Below, piece by piece: positions 7,503 to 14,935 of a DNA stretch of 16,331 nt. The stretch's first letter is position 1. Each line of letters starts with the position of its first letter. The notes beneath the pieces are model-generated. The model ran no database searches. It was given only the letters and a program-made list of their open reading frames with translations, and was not told the DNA's origin. This DNA is from Nitrospirota bacterium (lineage in GTDB: Bacteria > Nitrospirota > Nitrospiria > Nitrospirales > UBA8639): assembly GCA_029879555.1 (NCBI GenBank), contig JAOUQB010000020.1, positions 1 through 16,331 on the forward strand, in the 5' to 3' direction. The translations under genes were made by a program, and so were the position numbers.

Positions 7503-7748
7503 ATTCTTCGTGCCACCGGCGTGATAATGAGCCATGCCTAACCAAAAGAACAGGGAAACCTCTTGCCGCCTCTTTATTCTTATTGGCAATCTAAAATATT
7601 TAATTTTGGAAAACTAGAATCCGATAGAGCCAAGTAGCTAGCGTCCATCTCTAGCCCAAATTCATAAAATGTGCTAGGCTAATACGGATTCTGCGTGTTC
7701 CGACATCCCCCGCCTAGCGACTAAAAAGAAGGAAATCACTCCATCATT
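7503..7748. other. AT-rich intergenic region upstream of the secretin gene
   Basis: 246 bases with no credible ORF, and the longest gap in the secretion locus. The part from 7570 to 7625 is markedly AT-rich, and TAAAAT (7665-7670) and TAATAC (7680-7685) could act as -10 boxes, but no matching -35 box is seen at normal spacing. AGAAGGAAA (7727-7735) is a purine-rich tract about 13 bases before the secretin ATG, rather far for a ribosome-binding site. This is the most likely place for the promoter of the operon that starts at 7749. Confidence 0.4.
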
Positions 7749-10112
7749 ATGCAAACATTTTACCGTAACGGAATCGTTATATTCCTCCTCATCCTGACCT
7801 CTTGCACGATGCAAGAGCTTCAGCTAGGGGAAGAACTCGCAAAAAAAGGGAATTGGGATGGCGCCGTCGCCGCCTATCGAGATGCCGCAAAAAAAGAACC
7901 CTTCAACAAAGATCTCGACAAGAAACTACGACATGCCAAATCACGCGCGGCTGAACAGCATTTTACTCAAGGACGCGAATGGCTTAAAAAGCGCCAGGTG
8001 GCTGAAGCGCTTCAAGAATTTCAAATTGCGTTGGGGTTAGACCCGGAAAAGCAGGAACACCACCAGGCCCTCAACGACGCGTGGCGTTTAAAGACGGCCA
8101 GACAAACCCTTCTGGACGCCAAACACATTGAAAGTTTGGGGCGATTTGATGAAGCCCTCACCCTGTATGAGAACGCCGTCGAGTTAGACCCTGCGCTCAA
8201 CGAAGCCATTGAAGGCATTACTCGAGTCGTTCAACAACAACAAAAAATTGACAACATTGGCGGATCGGCAGAACCCGTGACGCTCCGGTTTCAAAATACG
8301 CGTCTGAAACAAGTGTTTGAAATTTTAGCCAGAACAGCGAATATCGACATATTATTCGACAAAGATGTACGAGATGACTTGGTCACCATCTTCACCAAAG
8401 ATACCCCCTTCGAAGAAGCCCTCAATCTTATCTTGACCACCAATCAATTATTTGCCAAGCGAGCAGGGCCTGATCGCCTGCTAATCATTCCGGACACCAA
8501 ACAAAAACGCGAACAATATGAAGACCTACAAATTCGCACATTTTATCTCTCCAATGCCAAGGCCAAAGATATGGCCAATCTCCTGCGAACCATCTTGGAA
8601 ACCAAACGGGTCTACGTAAATGAACCACTCAATACCGTGGTGATCCGCGACCATCCCATGAAAATTTCCTTAGCCGAAAGCATCATCTTGGCTAATGATC
8701 GTCAAGATGCCGAAGTGGTGTTAGACCTTGAGGTCTTGGAAGTCAACCGAACAAAAACCAAAAAAATTGGGTTAAATTTCGCGAAACAGGCAGGGTTTGG
8801 GGTGTTCCCAGATGGCACCACCAGTTTTTCAACGGCAGCACAAACGTTCACCTTTAGAAACCTCACCAGCATTGGGCAGGACTCCTTTTTGTTTACCTTT
8901 CCCAGCAGCGTATTAATGGATTTTTTCAAACAAGAGTCTGATGCCAAAACTCTAGCCAACCCTAAGCTCCGAGTCCTCAATAATCAAAAAGCCTCTATTA
9001 ATATTGGTGACAAACAACCCATTCTTCTGTCGACGACGAATGTATTGCCTGGACAAGGCACCACGGGTGCCCTTTCTACCACGTCAACAGTGACCTCCAT
9101 TGAATTTAAAGACACCGGCATTAAACTGACCGTCGAACCCACGATTCATTTAAACAATTCGATCACACTTCGACTGCAAATTGAGGTCACGCGACTGGGC
9201 GACCGGGTGGTCCTGCAAGCTGATCCAGAAATTTCACAATTCCGCTTTGGAACACGGACCGCCGATACCGCACTCAGCATGAGAGACGGTGAAACGGTTG
9301 TCTTAGCCGGGTTGATACAGGAAGAAGATCGAAAAAACCGTGAAGCCGTTCCAGGCATTGATGAAATACCTGGCATTGGTGATCTTTTGAGCAACAGCAA
9401 TACCGAAAAAATCACGACGGAAGTCATTGTGGTCATTACCCCGCGTATCGTTCGAAACCTGACCCCTCCCCAATTGGCGAAACAAACACTCTGGTCCGGC
9501 ACCGCGAATGAATACAACACACAACCACTCTTTTCCCAAGGGCAACCACAAGCTTCGTCTCCTTACAGTGATGCTGGAGCAGTGGCTGCTAACCCTGCAG
9601 AATCCACCCCCTCGCCTTCAACCGAACCCTTGTCAGAGCCGGACAATATTGAAAAAGAAGCCGCCTCATCCGATGAAGCAGATTCGAATCCAACTCAACC
9701 CGGTGTGTCCCGATTACAGGTGATCCCTGCCGCGGCGTCTATCAAAATTGGTGAACAAATTTCTTTGACCCTACAAGGACAGAACTTTTCATCAGCGGAA
9801 CAAACCTCATTAACGCTCACTTATGATCCAGCCGTGATGACCTTTAAACAAGCGATTGAAGGGCCTTTTTGGTCCAGCCAACAGGTGCCGCCAAGCTTGA
9901 CGGTCTCAGCGGTGCCCAATGCCGGCCAACTGGTGATTCAAATGGGACAACAGGGAAAACGGGTCCAAGGCAGTGGAACATTGGCCTCTCTGGTTTTCGA
10001 AGCCACGGGAGCTGGAACATCAAATATTCACATTCAAAACCCGACGGTGTTAGGCGCTCAGTCGCAACCCGTGCCGGTCATGGTGCAACATGGGAGAGTC
10101 TGGGTGGAGTAA
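7749..10112 (+). CDS. Lipoprotein secretin with N-terminal TPRs and C-terminal cohesin-like domain (GspD/PilQ/MshL class)
   Basis: Outer-membrane secretin channel of a type II secretion or type IV pilus-like machine, 787 aa. A lipobox LTSC places the lipidated Cys at 19. Tetratricopeptide-like repeats follow (about 23-57, 70-100 and 118-150, with 'GNWDGAVAAYRDAAKKEP' and 'GRFDEALTLYENAVELDP'). An STN/N0-like domain (about 176-245) and an N1-type domain (about 260-320) lead to the secretin core (about 330-570), with 'GETVVLAGLI', 'VPGIDEIPGIGDLL' (534-547) and the closing 'TEVIVVITPRIVR'. A low-complexity Ser/Pro/Ala/Glu linker (about 580-660) is followed by a beta-rich module (about 665-785) with 'LTYDPAVMTFK' and 'GSGTLASLVFEATGAGTSNI', typical of cohesin-like domains. 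Its last codons overlap the next gene, a pseudopilin. The TPRs may replace a separate pilotin or assembly factor; the cohesin-like module may bind a partner protein or the cell surface. Both are inference. Confidence 0.92.
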   Translation: MQTFYRNGIVIFLLILTSCTMQELQLGEELAKKGNWDGAVAAYRDAAKKEPFNKDLDKKLRHAKSRAAEQHFTQGREWLKKRQVAEALQEFQIALGLDPEKQEHHQALNDAWRLKTARQTLLDAKHIESLGRFDEALTLYENAVELDPALNEAIEGITRVVQQQQKIDNIGGSAEPVTLRFQNTRLKQVFEILARTANIDILFDKDVRDDLVTIFTKDTPFEEALNLILTTNQLFAKRAGPDRLLIIPDTKQKREQYEDLQIRTFYLSNAKAKDMANLLRTILETKRVYVNEPLNTVVIRDHPMKISLAESIILANDRQDAEVVLDLEVLEVNRTKTKKIGLNFAKQAGFGVFPDGTTSFSTAAQTFTFRNLTSIGQDSFLFTFPSSVLMDFFKQESDAKTLANPKLRVLNNQKASINIGDKQPILLSTTNVLPGQGTTGALSTTSTVTSIEFKDTGIKLTVEPTIHLNNSITLRLQIEVTRLGDRVVLQADPEISQFRFGTRTADTALSMRDGETVVLAGLIQEEDRKNREAVPGIDEIPGIGDLLSNSNTEKITTEVIVVITPRIVRNLTPPQLAKQTLWSGTANEYNTQPLFSQGQPQASSPYSDAGAVAANPAESTPSPSTEPLSEPDNIEKEAASSDEADSNPTQPGVSRLQVIPAAASIKIGEQISLTLQGQNFSSAEQTSLTLTYDPAVMTFKQAIEGPFWSSQQVPPSLTVSAVPNAGQLVIQMGQQGKRVQGSGTLASLVFEATGAGTSNIHIQNPTVLGAQSQPVPVMVQHGRVWVE

Positions 10113-10626
10113 ACTCGTCCCCATGCGTGGGGTGACGTTAATCGAACTCTTGGTGACCTTGGTGATTATGTTTATTTTGGCATCAGTGGCCCTTCCCTTC
10201 ACGAAAGTCAGTGCCAAACGTTCACAAGAGCTCGAACTGCGTCAAACGTTGCGAACGGTCCGGATGGCCATCGATACATTTCGTCGAGATTGGGCCAGAG
10301 ACGGTAGCACGCTATTAGGCCCGTTATGCATCAAAAACCAGCTCACCTGCAAAGAATCCACAGGAATTACCGGGTATCCGAAAACCCTTGAAACCCTCTT
10401 GAAAATTGAATTAACTGGGGGAGAAGCCCAAGTCGGCGAGCAATCAACCATCCGACGATATTTACGGAAGATCCCTATTGATCCAATGACAGATTCAACT
10501 GAATGGGGAATTCGATGCTATCAAGATGAACCTGATGAATCACGGTGGTGCGGGGAAGATGTCTTTGACATTTACACGACCAGTGATCGAGTAGCGGCGA
10601 ATGGAACCCCCTATCGTGAATGGTAA
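10090..10626 (+). CDS. GspG-like pseudopilin 1, with four cysteines
   Basis: A 178 aa pseudopilin. From ATG 10090 the leader is 14 residues with K8 and R13, cut by prepilin peptidase at G14|V15. The mature helix begins 'VTLIELLVTLVIMFIL' with the conserved Glu at +5; Val replaces the usual Phe at +1. An alternative ATG at 10123 would leave only a three-residue leader (MRG). The start at 10090 overlaps the secretin gene by 23 bases, suggesting translational coupling. The globular part keeps GspG features: 'LETLLKIELTGG', 'YLRKIPIDPMTD', and the ending 'DVFDIYTTSDRVAANGTPYREW', which is nearly the closing motif of GspG. Unlike GspG it carries Cys80, Cys87, Cys143 and Cys154, which could form two disulfides in the periplasm. 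The residues in 'TSDRVAANG' are less ideal for the calcium site of GspG than in the next gene, so this may be a minor rather than the major pseudopilin. Confidence 0.85.
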   Translation: MGESGWSKLVPMRGVTLIELLVTLVIMFILASVALPFTKVSAKRSQELELRQTLRTVRMAIDTFRRDWARDGSTLLGPLCIKNQLTCKESTGITGYPKTLETLLKIELTGGEAQVGEQSTIRRYLRKIPIDPMTDSTEWGIRCYQDEPDESRWCGEDVFDIYTTSDRVAANGTPYREW

Positions 10627-11027
10627 TGAAGACTTTTGTACTCATGGGCCAAAAAGGCTACACTTTACTCGAACTCATGGTCGTCGTGGCGATTGTCGGG
10701 ATTTTGGTGTCGTTAGCGGTTCCCAATTTCCAACAATCGGCCATGAAAGCGAAAGAAACTGCCCTTAAACAGAATCTGTTTACGATGCGTACCGTTCTTG
10801 ATCAATATTATGCTGACCGTGGCGATTATCCCGATACCCTGGAGTCATTGGTGGAGGGCAAATACCTTCGGGCCATTCCCGTCGATCCCTTCACAAAATC
10901 TTCAACCACATGGACAGAAATTTATGAAGAGCAGGAGGAAGGAGATGACTCTCCTGCCGGGGTCTATGATATTAAAAGTGGGAGTGACGGCGTCGCTGGC
11001 GACGGCACTCCCTACAAAGATTGGTAG
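10626..11027 (+). CDS. gspG: GspG-like major pseudopilin 2
   Basis: 133 aa from ATG 10626, which overlaps the previous stop as TAATG; an in-frame ATG at 10620 would add two residues. The prepilin site is G11|Y12 followed by 'YTLLELMVVVAIVGILVSLAVP', with Glu at +5 of the mature protein. The rest is a standard GspG: 'YYADRGDYPDTLESLV', 'YLRAIPVDPFTK', and the C-terminal 'VYDIKSGSDGVAGDGTPYKDW', in which the Ser/Asp/Asp pattern matches the calcium-binding loop of major pseudopilins. It would polymerise into the periplasmic pseudopilus that drives substrate through the secretin. The length is typical of GspG and the protein has no cysteine, in contrast to its upstream paralogue. Stop 11027 is 7 bases before the LysM lipoprotein gene. 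Confidence 0.9.
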   Translation: MKTFVLMGQKGYTLLELMVVVAIVGILVSLAVPNFQQSAMKAKETALKQNLFTMRTVLDQYYADRGDYPDTLESLVEGKYLRAIPVDPFTKSSTTWTEIYEEQEEGDDSPAGVYDIKSGSDGVAGDGTPYKDW

Positions 11028-11029
11028 GA
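11026..11029 (+). promoter_or_regulatory. Shine-Dalgarno fixing the start of the LysM lipoprotein gene
   Basis: AGGA ends five bases before ATG 11035. The same frame is open back to 10798, but that upstream part lies inside the gspG-like gene and ahead of the signal peptide, so ATG 11035 is clearly the start. Confidence 0.65.
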
Positions 11030-11034
11030 CATTC

Positions 11035-11976
11035 ATGAAACGTCTTTATTTTCAACACATGATTCTAAGCGGAACCCTCGTTTTAGCATTAGGTGCCTGT
11101 GGCCATAAACCATCCAAGGCTCTGACGGAGGACCGGTCATTTACCGCAACCTCGCCACCGCCTCAACACCTGACCCTCCTCCAAGAAGCCCGGACGGAGT
11201 CTGAGAATTTACGCGGCGAATTGTCCAGCCTCAAAATTCAGATGGCAAAGCAAATGGGAGAGCTTCAATCATTGCGAGAACAATCCCAATCCGTCCACCA
11301 ACGCGAACAAACCCAAGGCCAAGAATTGCAAAATATCCGCAGCGAACTCTTGTCCTTTCAAGCCGAGCGTGACCAATTACGAAAACACAACATGGAACTC
11401 CAAGGACAGGTTTCAAGCCTCCCGGATACCTCTCAGCTAGTTTCAGACCTCCAATCCCTACGGGGTTCATTTCAACAAATCATAAGTAGCATGAAATCGT
11501 TAGCTTCAGATATGACACTGATAAAAAAAGAAATGCGCATTACCACCAATAAGGCCAAACCCCAACAAACAAAACTATCGAACACCCTTCCGACGGTCAC
11601 CAACACAGACAAACCTATTCCCGATGCTCGGGGAAGAATCGTCATCCAAGAGGGGGATACCTTGTGGAAGTTGTCTCGAATTTATCAAGTACCAGTTGAA
11701 CAGTTACGCGAATGGAACCACATCACATCGGACCTGATTTTAACCGGTTTTCGATTACAAGTTGCGGAACCAATGGACACGGTTGTAATCCAACCTAATC
11801 AAGATGTACCTACCACACAGGCCACGGCTGTTTCAGATCCGAAACACGTCAGCAATGGGAGTCCGGCGCCAACCAGCCCGAAACAGACGACTGATATTCA
11901 CGAAAACACCGATATGACCCCAACACATATTCTCTCAATCGCTCGTCCTCAATCCGATTCGCCCGAGTCACCCTAG
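11035..11976 (+). CDS. LysM-domain lipoprotein with long coiled coil
   Basis: A 313 aa predicted lipoprotein. The signal peptide ends in LGAC (Cys22). A short Pro/Thr linker leads to a long heptad-rich region (about 45-170: 'LLQEARTESENLRGELSSLKI', 'LQNIRSELLSFQAERDQL', 'LVSDLQSLRGSFQQIISSM'), probably a parallel coiled coil. A single LysM domain (about 201-245) begins 'IVIQEGDTLWKLSRIYQVP' and includes 'LREWNHITSDLILTGFRLQV'; LysM binds peptidoglycan. The last 70 residues are Pro/Thr/Ser-rich and disordered-looking. It is embedded between pseudopilin and gspF genes, with its stop overlapping the next start as TAGTG. This suggests it anchors or aligns the secretion machine at the cell wall, replacing GspC or PilP-type periplasmic connectors; that is inference. 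Confidence 0.87.
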   Translation: MKRLYFQHMILSGTLVLALGACGHKPSKALTEDRSFTATSPPPQHLTLLQEARTESENLRGELSSLKIQMAKQMGELQSLREQSQSVHQREQTQGQELQNIRSELLSFQAERDQLRKHNMELQGQVSSLPDTSQLVSDLQSLRGSFQQIISSMKSLASDMTLIKKEMRITTNKAKPQQTKLSNTLPTVTNTDKPIPDARGRIVIQEGDTLWKLSRIYQVPVEQLREWNHITSDLILTGFRLQVAEPMDTVVIQPNQDVPTTQATAVSDPKHVSNGSPAPTSPKQTTDIHENTDMTPTHILSIARPQSDSPESP

Positions 11977-13181
11977 TGCCAACCTTTCATTACAGGGCGG
12001 CTCGTCCGGATGGAACGATTGTCGAGACAGATACGGAAGGAGAAAACCCTCGTGCCTTGCGGTCAAAATTAGAGGCACAAGGCTTACTCATTCTCGATCT
12101 CAGCGGATCGGGGACAAAGCCGAGTTTCACTCTCGCCTCTCGGCAACGTCCATTACCCCCAAGAGACTTTCTGGTATTCAATCAGGAATTCTTGGCCTTA
12201 GTGAAAGCAGGATTACCCATGTTGCGATGTTTTGATCTCCTCACCGATCGCCTCGCTCAAGGCGGATTTCAACAAGCGTTGCAGGGGATTCGAGAAAGTA
12301 TTCGCGGCGGATCGGCGATTTCTGAAGCCATGGCTATGCATCCCATTTACTTTCCTGAACTGTATCAAGCTTCCCTGCGAGCTGGAGAACAGGCTGGGAA
12401 CTTGCCCGAAGTGCTTAAGCGCTATATTGACTATTTAAAAATGCTCATTGGGGTACGGGAAAAAGTGGTCAAAGCAACCATCTACCCTTTATTCCTTCTG
12501 GGGTTTGGATTGCTAGTTACCTTCGGCCTGTTATTTTTCGTGCTCCCATCCTTTGCGGAGGTCTATCAAGAAAGCCGAGTCGAATTACCTTGGGCCACTC
12601 AATTATTATTACAAATAACGAATTCCGCTACTCAATGGATAGTTGTTCTGAGCAGTATCCTGGCGATCGCAGGGGCTTGGATCTATTGGTGGAGAAAAAC
12701 GCCCCAGGGACAATGGCGCATTGATTGGTTTTTTCTTCATGCGCCAGTTCTCGGACCATTATTTCTCAAAAATCAAGTGATCCGCCTGGCACGAACCCTT
12801 TCGACTATATTGGGTGGTGGCATTCCCCTACTCTCGGCGCTTCAGGTCACGGCGCAATCAATGCCCAATAAAGTCTTTGCCAAGGCCTTGAAGGCGGTCA
12901 TAGGACATGTGCGAGAAGGGACTAGTCTTTCCGTCGCCCTCAAAAAAGAGAAATTTCTGCCAAATTTGACCCTTGAAATGATTGAAGTCGGAGAGACTAC
13001 CGGCGCGCTGGAAACGATGCTCTTTGAGGTGGCCGAGTTTCATGAAGGAGAACTGGATTTCGAATTGTCACGCATGATGACCTGGATCGAACCTATTTTT
13101 ATCATTCTTATCGGACTCATTCTAGGAGGAGTCGTCATTGCCTTGTATCTCCCCATATTCCAAATGGCCGGAGCTGTCTAA
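11976..13181 (+). CDS. gspF: GspF/PilC-family inner-membrane platform protein
   Basis: A 401 aa polytopic inner-membrane protein, the usual length for GspF/PilC. It forms the assembly platform that adds or removes pseudopilins and contacts the ATPase. Two repeated GspF domains are seen (about 64-187 and 267-389). Each is built around 'LVKAGLPMLRCFDLL'/'ILGGGIPLLSALQVT' and a 'G..L.EAM'/'G.SLSVAL' segment followed by 'RAGEQAGNLPEVL' or 'EVGETTGALETML', the paired Glu/Gly motifs of the family. Transmembrane helices lie at about 168-191, 221-239 and 373-395. The N-terminal 'FHYRAARPDGTIVE' is the typical cytoplasmic start. GTG 11976 overlaps the stop of the LysM gene by one base (TAGTG), pointing to coupled translation. 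Confidence 0.93.
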   Translation: MPTFHYRAARPDGTIVETDTEGENPRALRSKLEAQGLLILDLSGSGTKPSFTLASRQRPLPPRDFLVFNQEFLALVKAGLPMLRCFDLLTDRLAQGGFQQALQGIRESIRGGSAISEAMAMHPIYFPELYQASLRAGEQAGNLPEVLKRYIDYLKMLIGVREKVVKATIYPLFLLGFGLLVTFGLLFFVLPSFAEVYQESRVELPWATQLLLQITNSATQWIVVLSSILAIAGAWIYWWRKTPQGQWRIDWFFLHAPVLGPLFLKNQVIRLARTLSTILGGGIPLLSALQVTAQSMPNKVFAKALKAVIGHVREGTSLSVALKKEKFLPNLTLEMIEVGETTGALETMLFEVAEFHEGELDFELSRMMTWIEPIFIILIGLILGGVVIALYLPIFQMAGAV

Positions 13182-13204
13182 CGAGGAAGCAGAGCGGTAT
13201 AACC

Positions 13205-14935
13205 ATGACCACACCCGTCAAACGCATGCCTTTTGAAGAGATCTTGGTCAAAAAAGGCCTGATCTTGGCTCGAGAGAAGGACACGCTTCTCGAAACAGCC
13301 AAGTCATCCAAGCAATCCATTGCGTCCATTTTATTAGAGCGAGGAACATTGACCGAGGACACCGTCGGTCAGATATTAGCCGACCAATATGGCTTATCTT
13401 GGAATAGCTTGCAAGAATTCCGCGTCCCCACCATCCTCATGGAATCCATTCCCGTCGAACTCATGCATCGGTATGAATTTGTGCCGATGGAACAAGAGGA
13501 CGATGTTCTCACGATTGCCATCGCCAAACCCCAAGACCTTCGCATGATCGATGAGCTGGAGCACCAGTTAGGTCTGGAATTACGTTTAGTCGTCTCCTCC
13601 AAATCCGCGATCCTCGATGCTTTAAGCAACAGTGAGGGCAACAGCCAAGTTCTCACCCGAATTAAAGCAGAATTAGATCCCGTGCTGATCAAAGAAGATG
13701 ACAAGGGAGAAGATGTCCTTTCGGTCGAACGCATCACCCAAGACTTGAGTCCGGTCGTCAAGCTGGTCAACACCATCATTTTAACGGCGCTACAAAAGCA
13801 CGCAAGCGACATTCATCTTGAACCAACGGATCGGTCAGTGGAAGTCAAATTTCGGATCGACGGGGTGTTGTATTTGGCAATGGAACCCTTTGATACGGGG
13901 ATACATCCATCCTTAATCTCCCGGCTCAAAATCATGTCTGAGTTAGACATTGCTGAACGACGGACCCCGCAAGATGGTCGGTTCAAATTACTACTGAATA
14001 ACCGCACTATTGATTTTCGTGTTTCCATTCTCCCTAGTGTCTATGGCGAATCTGTGGTCATCAGAATTTTGGATAAACAACACGTCTCCGCTGGGGTCCA
14101 AGGGCTTCGCTTGGAAGCCCTCGGCTATACCGGGGAAGACCTTCTCCGTTTTCGACGAGCCATTACGCGACCCTATGGCATGGTCTTAGTCACAGGCCCA
14201 ACTGGAAGCGGGAAGACCACGACGCTCTATGCGGCGTTAAATGAGGTCCATACTGATGAGGACAAAATTATTACCATTGAAGATCCCGTTGAATATCAAC
14301 TGAAAGGGATTGTGCAGATTCCCGTGAATGAGAAAAAGGGCCTGACCTTTGCCCGTGGCCTTCGCTCCATATTGCGCCATGACCCGGACAAAATTATGGT
14401 AGGAGAAATTCGTGATCTTGAGACAGCTCAAATTGCCATTCAATCGGCGTTAACCGGTCACTTGGTCTTTACGACCGTTCATGCCAATAATGCCTTTGAT
14501 GTCATTAGCAGATTTGTGAACATGGGAATTGAATCCTACAATTTCGTGGCATCCTTGAGTTGCATTTTGGCGCAGCGACTCGTTCGTTCCATTTGTCCTT
14601 ACTGCCGCGTACCTGTAGAGATTCATCCAGATCAATGTCGCGAATCCGGCATCGACTATGAAGCCGTAAAGCATCACACATTTTACGAGGGAAAGGGATG
14701 CAATGAGTGCAATGGATTAGGCTTTCGAGGCCGAAAAGCCATTACAGAATTTTTGGATATGACCGATTCCATTAAAGAAATGGTTTTAGCAGGGAAATCA
14801 TCTTCTGAAATTCGGGTGTTGGCGATGGCACAAGGCATGACCTCTCTCCGCCAAGCGGCATTGGAAAAAGTGTACCGAGGGGAAAGCACGCTCAAAGAAA
14901 TTAACCGCGTCACGCCTGTAGAAGAGCTGCTATGA
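13205..14935 (+). CDS. gspE: GspE/PilB-family secretion ATPase
   Basis: Cytoplasmic hexameric ATPase that powers pseudopilus assembly, 576 aa. N-terminal T2SSE_N/MshEN-type helical domain (about 1-145; 'LLERGTLTEDTVGQILADQYG'), then N2 ('HASDIHLEPTDRSVEVKFRIDGVL') and the RecA-like core. Walker A is GPTGSGKTT (331-339) with K337. The Asp-box glutamates are in 'ITIEDPVEYQL', and the Walker B region is 'DPDKIMVGEIRD' (393-404) with E401. The His box is 'TGHLVFTTVHAN' with H429 and H436. A tetracysteine zinc site is C474-x2-C477 and C499-x2-C502, as in GspE and PilB. All catalytic elements are intact, so it should be active. The N-terminal motif lacks the clear first RLG of c-di-GMP-binding MshE domains. 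It starts 23 bases after gspF and ends overlapping the next gene by ATGA. Confidence 0.94.
   Translation: MTTPVKRMPFEEILVKKGLILAREKDTLLETAKSSKQSIASILLERGTLTEDTVGQILADQYGLSWNSLQEFRVPTILMESIPVELMHRYEFVPMEQEDDVLTIAIAKPQDLRMIDELEHQLGLELRLVVSSKSAILDALSNSEGNSQVLTRIKAELDPVLIKEDDKGEDVLSVERITQDLSPVVKLVNTIILTALQKHASDIHLEPTDRSVEVKFRIDGVLYLAMEPFDTGIHPSLISRLKIMSELDIAERRTPQDGRFKLLLNNRTIDFRVSILPSVYGESVVIRILDKQHVSAGVQGLRLEALGYTGEDLLRFRRAITRPYGMVLVTGPTGSGKTTTLYAALNEVHTDEDKIITIEDPVEYQLKGIVQIPVNEKKGLTFARGLRSILRHDPDKIMVGEIRDLETAQIAIQSALTGHLVFTTVHANNAFDVISRFVNMGIESYNFVASLSCILAQRLVRSICPYCRVPVEIHPDQCRESGIDYEAVKHHTFYEGKGCNECNGLGFRGRKAITEFLDMTDSIKEMVLAGKSSSEIRVLAMAQGMTSLRQAALEKVYRGESTLKEINRVTPVEELL

Noticed and set aside
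9146..9520. 124-codon minus-strand ORF inside the secretin gene
   Set aside because: Lies fully within the well-supported secretin core; its Ser/Arg/Val-rich product has no recognisable domain, typical of an antisense shadow.
10798..11034. 79-codon upstream extension of the LysM lipoprotein
   Set aside because: It overlaps the GspG-like gene in another frame and would put the signal peptide and lipobox inside the protein; ATG 11035 has a good ribosome-binding site.
13369..13812. 147-codon minus-strand ORF opposite the GspE gene
   Set aside because: Antisense to the conserved ATPase N-terminal domains, Ser/Arg-rich, with no ribosome-binding site or domain.
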